This document shows, one piece after another, positions 35,507 to 43,447 of a DNA stretch of 64,000 bases (within the stretch, counting starts at the first letter, position 1; each line of letters begins with the position of its first letter). A program made the translations under genes and the position numbers. This DNA is from Streptomyces sp. NRRL S-350 (GTDB taxonomy: Bacteria; Actinomycetota; Actinomycetes; Streptomycetales; Streptomycetaceae). Location: the NCBI RefSeq assembly GCF_000719705.1, contig NZ_JOHO01000062.1, positions 23,542 to 87,541 of the forward strand. Direction: 5' to 3'. Under the pieces are notes generated by a model. The model was not told the origin of the DNA. It saw only the letters and a list, made by a program, of their open reading frames with translations, and searched no databases.

Positions 35507-36394
35507 GTGAACGCCAGCGACGCGCTTGTCATCCCCCCGTTCACACTGCCGTTCCCGCAACAGCTCCATCCCGACGCTCCCAGGGCTGCCGACCATGCCC
35601 GGGCCTGGGCCGCGCGGACCGGACTCTACGCATCCGCACAGCTTGCCGAACGTGCCTACAGCCAGCAGTGCGACCAGTTCGCCGCTTGGGTCTACCCCAC
35701 CGCGCCCCGCGACCGTCTGAACACGTTGTCCTGCCTGGACCTGATGATGTTCCTCGACGACGACCACGCGGACGAGGAGGCTCCACGCCCGCACGCCCTG
35801 ACCCAGACGCCGCTGCTGTCGGTGATCGAGAAACCGATGGGCCCTGCCTGGCGGGCACGTTTCCGTGCCCACCTCGCGGACTGGAACCAGGTCAACATCG
35901 AGGCCGGCATCCGCCGCCGGCAGTCAGCGGTCCCTCCCGCCCCGGGCGATTACATTCCCTGGCGCCGGATCTCCTCCACGCTGCTGTGGCACTTCGACCT
36001 GATCGAGTACGCCCAGGGTCACGAACTCGCTGACGACTTCGTCGCCGGCTCCCTGTACCGGTCCCTCATCGACTGCGCGGCCGACATCGCCGCCTGGACC
36101 AACGACCTGTTCTCCGCGCCGAAGGAACTCGCGGCCGGCGAGCCGAACAACCTCCTGGCCGTCCTCGCCCACCACGACGGGCTCAGCCTCCAGCAGGCGG
36201 CCGCCGTCACCGTCGACTTGATCGCTGACCGCGTTCGGCACTTCCAGGCCGCGCGCGCCGCACTCGTGCTCGCCGTCGGCGACGGCTCACCTGCTGTGAA
36301 CCCGCTGGTGGAGTGGGCCGACGGTGTGGGCCGATGGGCGGGCGGCAACCTCGGGTTCTGCCGTGTCTCGGGCCGCTACCCCGCTCGGTCCTGA
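35507..36394 (+). CDS. Class I terpene synthase
   Basis: 295 aa from the GTG at 35507; an in-frame GTG at 35471 would add 12 residues. FTLPFPQQLHPDAPRAADHA and TGLYASAQLAERAYSQQCDQ FAAWVYP fit the N-terminal half of bacterial terpene cyclases. The Asp-rich metal motif is MMFLDDDHADE (D84-E90) and the NSE triad is N199-D200-L-F-S203-A-P-K206-E207. Both are intact, so it should ionise an isoprenyl diphosphate and cyclise it in the cytosol. The product cannot be predicted. A truncated cis-prenyltransferase follows, and a 143-bp copy of part of this gene lies at 10021-10163. Confidence 0.88.
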   Translation: MNASDALVIPPFTLPFPQQLHPDAPRAADHARAWAARTGLYASAQLAERAYSQQCDQFAAWVYPTAPRDRLNTLSCLDLMMFLDDDHADEEAPRPHALTQTPLLSVIEKPMGPAWRARFRAHLADWNQVNIEAGIRRRQSAVPPAPGDYIPWRRISSTLLWHFDLIEYAQGHELADDFVAGSLYRSLIDCAADIAAWTNDLFSAPKELAAGEPNNLLAVLAHHDGLSLQQAAAVTVDLIADRVRHFQAARAALVLAVGDGSPAVNPLVEWADGVGRWAGGNLGFCRVSGRYPARS

Positions 36395-36498
36395 CACCTG
36401 GGACCGCACGGGCCCGGAAGGTCCCTCGGACCAGAGACCAGTCTGCGGGCTCGGTACGGCGAGTGCCCGCTGGAGGAGCCGCACGGCGACGTCCCCTT

Positions 36499-36747
36499 CT
36501 ACACAGCCCTGGGGTCCTTGGTCCCGGTCACAGCCACACCGAAGGTGAGCGCGCCCGCCAGCAGCGCGCAGGCGAAGGTGACGGCCGCCCACCGCCCGAG
36601 GGAGTCGACCTGGTCGCCGAGCCCGAGCAGTTGCCAGACGGTGTCCCGCAGCGCCAACGAGACCGGCAGTGCCAACGCGCCTGCGGTGGCCGCGATCCGG
36701 GCGGCCCGTCGCGTTCTCGATGCGGGAGGCGGCGCGGCGAACCGCAG
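36499..36747 (-). other. Possible membrane-protein remnant
   Basis: The minus frame reads ARIAATAGALALPVSLALRD TVWQLLGLGDQVDSLGRWAA VTFACALLAGALTFGVAVTG, two plausible membrane helices. It has no supported start and its upstream end runs into the cis-prenyltransferase fragment on the opposite strand. Otherwise 36395-36747 shows nothing. Confidence 0.3.
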
Positions 36748-37138
36748 GACGCTGTTGCAGATCATCACGGAGGTCACCCGCACCTGCACCACCGGCGCCC
36801 ACGTCACCCTGGCCGTCGGCTACGGCGGCCGCCAGGAGGTCGTCGACGCCGTGCGCGTCCTGATGTACGCGCAGGCCGAAGCGGGGGCGTCACTGACCGA
36901 GGCCGCGGACGCCCTGACCGTCGACGACATCGCCCCGCACCTGTACACCGCCGGCCAGCCCGATCCCGACCTGGTCATCCGTACCAGCGGGGAACAACGG
37001 CTGTCGAACTTCCTGCTCTGGCAGAGCGCCTACTCGGAGCTGTACTTCTGCGAGGCCTACTGGCCGGCGTTCCGCGAGGTCGACTTCCTTCGCGCCGTCC
37101 GCAGCTTCGCGGCCAGGCAGCGGCGCTACGGCGGATGA
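36748..37138 (+). pseudogene. cis-Prenyltransferase (UppS-like), 5'-truncated
   Basis: The frame encodes QIITEVTRTCTTGAHVTLAV GYGGRQEVVDAV, DIAPHLYTAGQPDPDLVIRT SGEQRLSNFLLWQSAYSELY FCEAYWPAFREVDFLRAVRS F. The RTSGExRLSNFLLWQxAYxE motif is the C-terminal signature of undecaprenyl/polyprenyl diphosphate synthases. The first 90 or so residues, with the essential DGNRRWA segment, are absent and no start is seen. The enzyme must be inactive unless the missing part is elsewhere. Confidence 0.7.
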
Positions 37139-37151
37139 GCCCGGTCTCGTA

Positions 37152-37180
37152 GGGCGGCCCCGGCTCGGCCGGTGCCGCCC
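37152..37180 (+). terminator. Hairpin after the cis-prenyltransferase fragment
   Basis: GGGCGGC (37152-37158) and GCCGCCC (37174-37180) enclose a GC-rich loop and are followed by CTTT, 14 bases after the stop at 37138. Confidence 0.5.
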
Positions 37181-37301
37181 CTTTCCGTGGCGGCGGGTGA
37201 CGAGGAACCGCAGCAGGTGCCCGAGCGCGTCCAGGACCCGGCCTCGCCGGTCGCCACCAGGTCCAGGTTCTCCAGCAGGTTCAGCATCACCGGCCCCGTG
37301 T

Positions 37302-37560
37302 TCAGAGGCCCCGGCGGCGATGCGCGTCAAAGCGGTGCAGGGCCCGCGCCAGCCGCCAGGACCCGGCAACCGACCCGACCACGGCGCCGGCCGTCAGCAC
37401 GATCTCGCCCACGGGGCCGGACACGCCGAGGAACAGCGCGGGAACGAGTGCCACCGCGTGTACGGCCGCGGCCAGCAGAGTGCCGTCACGAACGCGAAAA
37501 CGATCTCCACCGGAATCGCGTCCTTCTGCCACTGAGACTCCCGACCGACCCGTCTCCATG
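37302..37560 (-). pseudogene. DUF6332-family membrane protein with one frameshift
   Basis: The minus strand reads GRESQWQKDAIPVEIVFAFV T, then, one base out of frame near 37478, GTLLAAAVHAVALVPALFLG VSGPVGEIVLTAGAVVGSVA GSWRLARALHRF. Together this is a DUF6332-type protein with an N-terminal acidic motif and two membrane helices. A single missing base separates it from an intact gene of about 80 codons. The rest of 37181-37301 is not recognised. Confidence 0.5.
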
Positions 37561-37611
37561 CCGCAAGGCTCACGCACCACCCCAGCGCCGGGCGCCCCCC
37601 GATCGTCCGGT

Positions 37612-38157
37612 TCAGGCGGACCAGGCCCGCAGCAGGTCCAGGAACGACCCGCACTCCACCTCGGTCGACGGCCCGCAGTCCACACTGATCACCTGCCCCA
37701 CCCGGCCACCCCGCAGCGGCACCATGTCGACCGCCCGGTAGGAGCTGTCGCCGCCGTCGTGGACCGGCAGCCACCCCGCGTACCAGGAGTTGCCCTGGCG
37801 CACGGGGTGACCGTTGCGCTCGTTCCACTCGCAGCCGCAGTCCTCGTCACCGTCCTGGTGGTCGCACCACGTGTCGATGCACTCCAGCAGCCCCTCCCGC
37901 ATCTCCACGATCCGCCGTAGCGGCAGGATCTCGATCGGCGGCCCCCACTCCGGGCGCTCGCCGGAACTCGGCACGTACCCGCCGTCGTGCAGCAGGTACG
38001 AGGCGCGCATCTCCTCCGGGAGGCCGTACCCGAGCGCCTGCTCCGCCGCCCGGACCTGTTCCTCCGTCGCCGGAGGGTTCAGACCGCCGGGGCCGGTCGG
38101 CATCCGCGCCTCCATGACCGCCCAGACCCGCGCGGCCTCTTCGTATGGGGAGTTCAT
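37612..38157 (-). CDS. SMI1/KNR4-family protein
   Basis: 181 aa from the ATG at 38157. GLNPPATEEQVRAAEQALGY GLPEEMRASYLLHDGG is the SMI1/KNR4 hallmark, followed by PIEILPLRRIVEMREGLLEC, GNSWYAGWLPVHDGGDSSYR AVDMVPLRGGRVGQVISVDC GPSTEV. Bacterial members are often immunity proteins of polymorphic toxins, but no toxin gene is adjacent, so it may be an orphan immunity gene. Cytosolic. Divergent from nothing; upstream faces the NTF2-like gene's 3' end. Confidence 0.85.
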   Translation of the reverse strand: MNSPYEEAARVWAVMEARMPTGPGGLNPPATEEQVRAAEQALGYGLPEEMRASYLLHDGGYVPSSGERPEWGPPIEILPLRRIVEMREGLLECIDTWCDHQDGDEDCGCEWNERNGHPVRQGNSWYAGWLPVHDGGDSSYRAVDMVPLRGGRVGQVISVDCGPSTEVECGSFLDLLRAWSA

Positions 38158-38230
38158 GCGCGACAAGGTAGTTCACTCCGCGGACAGCCCTTCGGCGGCC
38201 GGTACCGGACGCCGTTACCGGGGTTCGGGT

Positions 38231-38611
38231 TCAGGCGATACCGAGGGGGTTGAGGAGGGTGAAGCGCCAGCCGCCATCGGCGTCCCGGCGGGCGATGTTG
38301 GCGGTGGTGCCGGTCGGAGTGAGCCGTTCGCCGTCGGGGCCGTCGATCTCCAGCGTCCAGTCGGTCACCAGGAGCGCGGTGTCGGCTCCGACCAGCGCGT
38401 GCCGGTGGACGTTCGTCAGCCTGCCGCGGGCGGCGACCGTCCCCCCGAGCTCCGTGCGCAGCGCTTCGGCGCCGGTGAGGAGCCCGCCGCTCACCGTGCG
38501 CATGCCGGCCTCCGCGGCGAAAAGGGCCAGCACGCCGTCCACGTCACCGGCGTTCAGGGCGTTCTGGAACAGAATCGGCAGCTCGGCGGGATCCTTGACG
38601 ACAGAAGACAT
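38231..38611 (-). CDS. SgcJ/EcaC-type NTF2-fold protein
   Basis: 126 aa from the ATG at 38611, which has AAAGGAAGGA upstream. ELPILFQNALNAGDVDGVLA LFAAEAGMRT, LLTGAEALRTELGGTVAARG, HALVGADTALLVTDWTLEID GP and RRDADGGWRFTLLNPLGI match the YybH/SgcJ SnoaL-like family. Function unknown; such proteins bind small hydrophobic ligands. Divergent from the AraC gene (136-base gap), a likely regulator. Confidence 0.83.
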   Translation of the reverse strand: MSSVVKDPAELPILFQNALNAGDVDGVLALFAAEAGMRTVSGGLLTGAEALRTELGGTVAARGRLTNVHRHALVGADTALLVTDWTLEIDGPDGERLTPTGTTANIARRDADGGWRFTLLNPLGIA

Positions 38612-38730
38612 GGTGGAAGGTCCTTCCTTTGATGGAGGGGGCGGTGACGGTCCGTCGGTGCGCCACCCGGTGTGGCGCTCGCCCCCGTCCGTGCCTCCAC
38701 GATGCCCGCGCGGTCCTCCGCGCGACGAGG

Positions 38731-38736
38731 TAGAGT
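38731..38736 (+). promoter_or_regulatory. Possible -10 element of the AraC gene
   Basis: TAGAGT matches the actinobacterial -10 consensus (TAGRRT) and lies 11 bases before the ATG at 38748, implying a nearly leaderless transcript; no ribosome binding site is visible. Confidence 0.3.
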
Positions 38737-38747
38737 CACGCCTCGAC

Positions 38748-39704
38748 ATGGTCAGAAGTGGACAGCAGCCCGGCATCGTCGACATCGCCTACGACAACCC
38801 CGACCGCCCCCACACCGGCATCGAGGTACTGACCTTCGACGTGCTGAGAGCCCGGCTGATGGGATCGGTGGCACGGAGGCCGAGCCGCCTCGACTTCCAC
38901 CAGCTCGTCCTGGTACGCCGGGGCGAGGGCCGCGCGATGGTCGATTTCACCGCCCATCCGTGCACCCGCGGCACCCTGCTCCACCTGCGCCCCGGTCAGG
39001 TACAGCGCCTGCCCGTCGGCAGCGACGACCGCCCCGCGGACCTCGACGCCACCCTGCTGCTGTTCACCGCCGACTTCCCACCGCCGCTGCCCGCCATCCG
39101 CGAGGTCCTCGACGGCTTCGGCCCGGTCGCCCGGCAACTGCCACCCGCCGAATTCGACGTCCTCAACCGCGCCGTCACCGACCTCCACGCGGAGTATCGA
39201 AGACTGCGCGACGGCCGGCAGCCCGCCCCGCACCCGGAACTGACCGAAGCGTTGCTGCGCCAGCTCCTCGGCGCACTGCTCATCCGCCTGGCCCGCCTCC
39301 CCGACCCGGCCGCCGCCACACCCGGCCCGGCCGAAGGTCGCGGCCCCGGCCCCGATGGAGGCTCCGGCACGGCCGCCCCGCCCGGTGCCGAGGTCCACCT
39401 GGCCTTCCGCCGCGAGCTGGAGCGCTCCTTCGCCACCACCCGCTCCGTCGAGGACTACGCGGCGCGCCTCGGCTACTCCCCCAGGACCGTCACCCGTGCC
39501 TGCCTGGCCGCCACCGGCCGGAGCGCCAAGCAGCTCGCCGACGCCCGCGTCGCCCTGGAGGCGCAGCGGCTGCTCGCCCACACCGACCTGCCCGTGGCCG
39601 CGATCGGCCGCGCACTCGGCTTCACCGAGGCCACCAACTTCGGGAAGTTCTTCGCCCGCGAGACCGGCCGCACTCCCGGCGACTTCCGCCGCAGCCAGCA
39701 GTGA
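38748..39704 (+). CDS. AraC-family regulator
   Basis: 318 aa. N-terminal AraC-type cupin segment (FHQLVLVRRGEGRAMVDFTA HPCTRGTLLHLRPGQVQRLP). C-terminal double HTH: LERSFATTRSVEDYAARLGY SPRTVTRACLAATGRSAKQL and AQRLLAHTDLPVAAIGRALG FTEATNFGKFFARETGRTPG DFRR. It probably senses a small ligand with the N-terminal domain. Divergent from the SgcJ-like gene. Confidence 0.9.
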   Translation: MVRSGQQPGIVDIAYDNPDRPHTGIEVLTFDVLRARLMGSVARRPSRLDFHQLVLVRRGEGRAMVDFTAHPCTRGTLLHLRPGQVQRLPVGSDDRPADLDATLLLFTADFPPPLPAIREVLDGFGPVARQLPPAEFDVLNRAVTDLHAEYRRLRDGRQPAPHPELTEALLRQLLGALLIRLARLPDPAAATPGPAEGRGPGPDGGSGTAAPPGAEVHLAFRRELERSFATTRSVEDYAARLGYSPRTVTRACLAATGRSAKQLADARVALEAQRLLAHTDLPVAAIGRALGFTEATNFGKFFARETGRTPGDFRRSQQ

Positions 39705-39768
39705 ACGGGCCTCGCGGAGGCGCTGTTCTCCCCTACCGCCTGCCATGACGGCGCGGAACCCGGCGCCG

Positions 39769-40020
39769 TCAGTGTGCTGAGAAGTGGACCAGGGCGAGCA
39801 TCGAGAGCGCCCCGGCTGTGCCGGTGAAGGGGAGCACGGTACCGGCGAAGCGCTGACCGCGGGTCGCAACCCGGGCGGTCTGCGGACGGCTCGGTAGACA
39901 GCCAACCGGCACCTCGACTCCGCGCTGCAGGCTGATGCCGGGTCCGGATCCCGTCTCGGTGATCCGGAACCGCCGGCCGTCGGCGGTGACGAAGGAGACG
40001 ATCGGCGCGAAGCCGCCCCC
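39769..40020 (-). pseudogene. DUF3592-type membrane protein, C-terminal fragment
   Basis: The minus frame reads APIVSFVTADGRRFRITETG SGPGISLQRGVEVPVGCLPS RPQTARVATRGQRF then LPFTGTAGALSMLALVHF and a stop. This is the beta-domain and last helix of DUF3592 proteins. The N-terminal helix and a start codon are missing. Nothing else is seen in 39705-40224. Confidence 0.45.
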
Positions 40021-40224
40021 TCGGCTGCCGGAGGACATGCGCCGGACGGCTGCGTGGCCCGTGTGTTCGGTCAGTCCTGCTGTTCGGGCGAACCGAATCT
40101 GTGACGGGGTCGTACTCGGCGTCTGTCGGCTGCGGCCGAGGAAGACCCTGCCGCGGTCCTCAGTCGGCAGCTGCCGCGCCGGAATCGACCGCGATCGCGA
40201 CGCCATCGTCGCCGGTCTCACCCA

Positions 40225-41022
40225 TCAAGTCGCGGCGAGGTTGTTGAGCAGGCGTCCCAGCTCTGCCGGCGCCTGAATGTGGACCAGGTGACCCTGGCCC
40301 GGAAGTTCGTGGACTCCGGCATGCGCGACGTGCTGCCGCACGAGGTCGAACGACGTTCCGTAGGGGGCCGTTCCGCGGTTACGTTGGCCGATGATCAAGT
40401 CGACCTGCTCCGCCTGCTGTGCCATCACGTCCGGAGGCGGTGTCGCGTTGAGCGCGCCGAGTTCGGCGTACAGCGGTCCGCTCAAGCGACGCAGTGTCGC
40501 CCAGCCATGAGGATCGGCCCGAAGGTCATCGACATGCGCTGCGGAGAAGCCGGAGATCTGCCGGTTGACGATCTCGACGCAGCGGTCCCAGTCCGCCGTC
40601 TCCGCTGCCACCTTCAGGTCCGGCAGTGCATGGAGTCCGAACGGCTGCATCACCGGCTCATAGGCGATCACCTGGTGAACCGGGCGCTCGTCGGCGGCCA
40701 GCAAGGTGATCATGCCGCCGTAGCTCCAACCGAAGAGAGCCGTCGCGCCGTCGAACTCGTCAAGGACCACGCCGAGGTCCTCAACCTCTGTCCGCAGCGA
40801 GTACGAGTTGGTCAACGGCCCCGAGGGGGCACGGCCACGACGGTTCACGACTACCACCGAGGGCCAAGCGTCGATGGCGCCCGCCACCTCACGCCACGTA
40901 TGCGCATCGCTCATCACGCCCGGGACGACGACGAGGCCCGGTGCGTCCGGCTCCCCGTACACATCAACCGTGACCCAGCTGTCCCCGCCGACCGACAGCT
41001 TCTTCTGAATCGTTCGCTCCAT
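40225..41022 (-). CDS. Alpha/beta hydrolase
   Basis: 265 aa. Core strands GLVVVPGVMSDAHTWREVAG and VVVVNRRGRAPSGPLTNSYS; nucleophile elbow ATALFGWSYGGMITLLAADE (GxSxG); C-terminal His in HELPGQGHLVHIQAPAELGR. The triad is intact, so an esterase, C-C hydrolase or haloperoxidase-type activity is likely. The start codon lies inside a 37-base inverted repeat shared with the divergent TetR gene, which must control it. Confidence 0.88.
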   Translation of the reverse strand: MERTIQKKLSVGGDSWVTVDVYGEPDAPGLVVVPGVMSDAHTWREVAGAIDAWPSVVVVNRRGRAPSGPLTNSYSLRTEVEDLGVVLDEFDGATALFGWSYGGMITLLAADERPVHQVIAYEPVMQPFGLHALPDLKVAAETADWDRCVEIVNRQISGFSAAHVDDLRADPHGWATLRRLSGPLYAELGALNATPPPDVMAQQAEQVDLIIGQRNRGTAPYGTSFDLVRQHVAHAGVHELPGQGHLVHIQAPAELGRLLNNLAAT

Positions 41023-41045
41023 AACGCTATTATGGAGCGAACGAT
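41009..41045. promoter_or_regulatory. Large inverted repeat covering two divergent starts
   Basis: ATCGTTCGCTCCATAA (41009-41024) and its exact complement TTATGGAGCGAACGAT (41030-41045) flank CGCTA. The hydrolase ATG (41020-41022 complement) and an ATG on the plus strand (41032-41034) are inside the arms. This is almost certainly the TetR operator. Confidence 0.75.
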
Positions 41046-41058
41046 CTACAATTCAAGC

Positions 41059-41679
41059 GTGACCGAACGCACCCGTGGACGCCCCCGAGCCTTCGACCGC
41101 GACCTTGCGGTCCTCGACGCTGCTCGCCTCTTCTGGCGACGTGGCTACTCCGGCACCTCGACCCGCACCCTGGCCGCGGCCCTCGGGCTTTCCACCTCCA
41201 GCATCTACGCCGCCTTCGGCAGCAAGGCCGGACTGTTCGAGGAAGCGGTGCGGACCTACGCCGAGCGTTACCGCGAGATCTACCAGCAGGCAGTTGCCGA
41301 GAACGACATCCAGGTGGTCATCGAACGCATCCTCACCGACTCGGTCCACGAGTTCACCCAGCCAAGCGACACGCACCCCGGATGTCTCATCAGCAGCGCC
41401 GTGATGACCGACAGCACGAGCACGCTCGATACCAGCGCCTACGTCGCCGAGCTGCACAGCTCGAACGAGCAGGCCCTCCTCGTGCGCATCGAACGAGCGA
41501 TCCAGGACGGAGAACTGGCCGCGGGCACCAACGCAGCGGTCCTGACCGGGCTCATCCAATCCGTCTGGCACGGATTGTCGGTGCGATCCAACGTCGACAC
41601 GGCTCGCGAGGACCTGCTCGCCACGGCGCAACTTGCTCACCAGCTGATCTGCCAACAACTCACGTCACCAACGTCCTGA
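41059..41679 (+). CDS. TetR-family regulator (AcrR-like)
   Basis: 206 aa from the GTG at 41059 (TERTRGRPRAFDRDLAVLDA, the usual TetR start); the in-frame ATG at 41032 would add nine residues encoded by the operator itself. HTH: ARLFWRRGYSGTSTRTLAAA LGLSTSSIYAAFGSKAGLFE. C-terminal domain TetR_C_16-like with HPGCLISSAVMTDSTSTLD. It probably represses the divergent hydrolase and itself. Confidence 0.88.
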   Translation: MTERTRGRPRAFDRDLAVLDAARLFWRRGYSGTSTRTLAAALGLSTSSIYAAFGSKAGLFEEAVRTYAERYREIYQQAVAENDIQVVIERILTDSVHEFTQPSDTHPGCLISSAVMTDSTSTLDTSAYVAELHSSNEQALLVRIERAIQDGELAAGTNAAVLTGLIQSVWHGLSVRSNVDTAREDLLATAQLAHQLICQQLTSPTS

Positions 41680-41790
41680 CCCGCGACATCTGGTGCTGTG
41701 ACCGCATAGATTCGCCGGGTCGCGGACGCGGCGGCTTCAAGGGAGGCGTCCCGGTAAGATCGCGGACCCGGGGAGCGAGGGTGGGAAGGT

Positions 41791-41865
41791 ATGACGATGG
41801 GAATACGCTCCGGCGCCCGCCTTGAGAACGGCGTCCTGGTCGAGCGCACCGAGGTGGCGGCATGA
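41791..41865 (+). CDS. Very short ORF coupled to the next gene
   Basis: 24 codons: MTMGIRSGARLENGVLVERT EVAA. GGGAAGGT precedes the ATG and the stop overlaps the next start (ATGA, 41862-41865). It could be a leader peptide, a real micro-protein or the remnant of a larger gene. No homologue is known to me. Confidence 0.35.
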   Translation: MTMGIRSGARLENGVLVERTEVAA

Positions 41866-42194
41866 CCGAGCCCCTCAACCCCGGCAGCCACGTCATCGAG
41901 GTGGAACTGGCGGTCGATCAGGTCACCATCGTGAACCCGGCCGAGGCCACCGCCACCGTTCGCTGCATACTCGGGCCCGTTCGCCGCGGCGCCCGCTTCG
42001 ACCGCATCCGTGACTCGGCAGAAGCCATCGACCTGGAACTGACGCAGATCCTCGCCTACCACCGCTCCGTCGAGGAACTCGACCCCGTCCACACCGCGCT
42101 CGTGACCCTCCGAGGCGCAGGAGTCCAATTCCTGACGTCAGCCACCCCGCGCTCCCGCTGGCAGACCATCCGGGGAACCAACCCGCTGCCATGA
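41862..42194 (+). CDS. Hypothetical protein
   Basis: 110 aa. SHVIEVELAVDQVTIVNPAE ATATVRCILGPVRRGARFDR, AIDLELTQILAYHRSVEELD and HTALVTLRGAGVQFL read as a compact alpha/beta domain. Family not recognised; similar small proteins occur singly in Streptomyces. GAGGTGG precedes the ATG, and it is translationally coupled to the 24-codon ORF upstream. No signal peptide. Confidence 0.55.
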   Translation: MTEPLNPGSHVIEVELAVDQVTIVNPAEATATVRCILGPVRRGARFDRIRDSAEAIDLELTQILAYHRSVEELDPVHTALVTLRGAGVQFLTSATPRSRWQTIRGTNPLP

Positions 42195-42217
42195 CCGAGC
42201 CATCCACAGGTGTCGAC

Positions 42218-42388
42218 TGTTGCTCCGGACAACATCTCCTGCTCCGCAGCGGCAACCTCTGCTGGGGTGGCTACCTCAGCCGGCACGTCGGCGGGCTCCG
42301 TGTCGTCCGCGGACGACACAGTAGGCTGCGGCGACTCAGCAGCGATCCGGTGCGCAGGCGTGGTGGGCATGTTGTCCGCGGACAACAT
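42218..42388. repeat. Cluster of TTGTCCGCGGACAA-type palindromes
   Basis: Three sites in 171 bases: TGTTGCTCCGGACAACA (42218-42234, imperfect), GTGTCGTCCGCGGACGACAC (42300-42319, perfect 20-mer) and ATGTTGTCCGCGGACAACAT (42369-42388, perfect 20-mer), plus a half-site CGGACAAC at 42413-42420. The spacing (about 82 and 69 bases between sites) and common core suggest one multimeric DNA-binding protein. Candidates are a partition (parS-like) site, iterons or a plasmid-type operator. No ParB gene is in the window. Confidence 0.65.
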
Positions 42389-42427
42389 CCTGAGCGCTTC
42401 GCGCTGGGTCGGCGGACAACTCGTCGA

Positions 42428-42649
42428 TGGTCCAAGGACCGCCACCGCCTGGCAGCCGTCCCCGAGCTCGCGGCACTGACCGATCTGGTCCTCAACCCGC
42501 CGACGGCCGTCGTCGACCCCCAGGAGCTCTCCCCGGCCACGGCAGACGAGCTGAGCCGACGCTTCTCCCGGATCTACCCCACCATCGGCGTCCAAGACCC
42601 GCTCTACCGGCACTTCTGCCGACACCACCCAGCCCGGGAAGTCGCTTGA
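42428..42649 (+). CDS. Conserved-looking C-terminal coding segment
   Basis: WSKDRHRLAAVPELAALTDL VLNPPTAVVDPQELSPATAD ELSRRFSRIYPTIGVQDPLY RHF is convincing protein. The upstream frame runs through the palindrome cluster and has no supported start, and another frame there reads LSADNILSASRWVGGQLVDG, so a frameshift near 42425 is possible. Family not recognised. It is convergent with the gene at 42650. Confidence 0.35.
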   Translation, partial: WSKDRHRLAAVPELAALTDLVLNPPTAVVDPQELSPATADELSRRFSRIYPTIGVQDPLYRHFCRHHPAREVA

Positions 42650-43180
42650 TCAGCCTTCGGCCCCGTAACGAGCCCGCCGCCACGCTTCCTCAAAGGCACC
42701 AAGGCCGATCTCCATGGACACATACTGCGGATCACGAAGGTCGAACGGCGGATTGAACGGCCAGTCCTCAGCGCCCGTCGTGACCGAACCACCGTCCGTG
42801 GCTATCTCAACCTGCCGCAACCGCCTTCCGTCCGGCCCGAGTTCCATCAGGAAGACCTCCCCTTCCTCGCCCTCAGGCCAACGCAGGCACACACGGTCCC
42901 GTCCCGCCAGGACACCGAATCCCGGCTGACCACGCTGGGCATCCCGCTGAGCACGGAGGCTGGACAGCGGATTCGGGTCCGGATCGTCAAGACGGACCTC
43001 CTGCAAACCCCACGTCTCGGCTCGTCTCACGGCATCCGGGTCCGAGATCACCTCGACCTCGGCGCAGGCACCGACGATCTCCTCGGCCGAGCCCGCCCAC
43101 ACCCACCACCACAGACCGCCCATCCCATAGTCATGAAGGACCAGATAGCGCGTCTGCCGGTCCTCACCCTGTTGGCTCAC
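42650..43180 (-). CDS. Conserved hypothetical protein
   Basis: 176 aa from the GTG at 43180. TRYLVLHDYGMGGLWWWVWA GSAEEIVGACAEVEVISDPD AVRRAETW, then VCLRWPEGEEGEVFLMELGP DGRRLRQVEIATDG and YVSMEIGLGAFEEAWRRARY. It resembles small acidic Streptomyces proteins found near SMI1-type immunity genes; function unknown. Cytosolic, Trp-rich. Confidence 0.65.
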   Translation of the reverse strand: MSQQGEDRQTRYLVLHDYGMGGLWWWVWAGSAEEIVGACAEVEVISDPDAVRRAETWGLQEVRLDDPDPNPLSSLRAQRDAQRGQPGFGVLAGRDRVCLRWPEGEEGEVFLMELGPDGRRLRQVEIATDGGSVTTGAEDWPFNPPFDLRDPQYVSMEIGLGAFEEAWRRARYGAEG

Positions 43181-43447
43181 AACCCGTGAGCCTGCGTCGC
43201 CCTGGGGCCCAGCCCAGATTCCCCACGACCGTCTCGCCATCACCCGGCTCGCAACCCACCCTGGATTCCGCAGAAGCCGGATGCACTGGGAATCCGCGCC
43301 GAGCGTTCTCACTCGACCCGCAACCTTGCAGCTCAACCCGGGCTCACCTCCGCCGGGGATCTTGTGGGCTGAGGAACTGCCGTGCCGGCAAAGCGCCTAT
43401 GGGAACATGTGAAGGTCGCACCGGCTCGACAGAAGAGAATCCTCGGC

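Noticed and set aside
41032..41058. ATG at 41032 as the TetR start
   Set aside because: It lies inside the operator arm and adds MERTIYNSS, unlike TetR N-termini; the GTG at 41059 gives TERTRGRPRAFD, the usual beginning.
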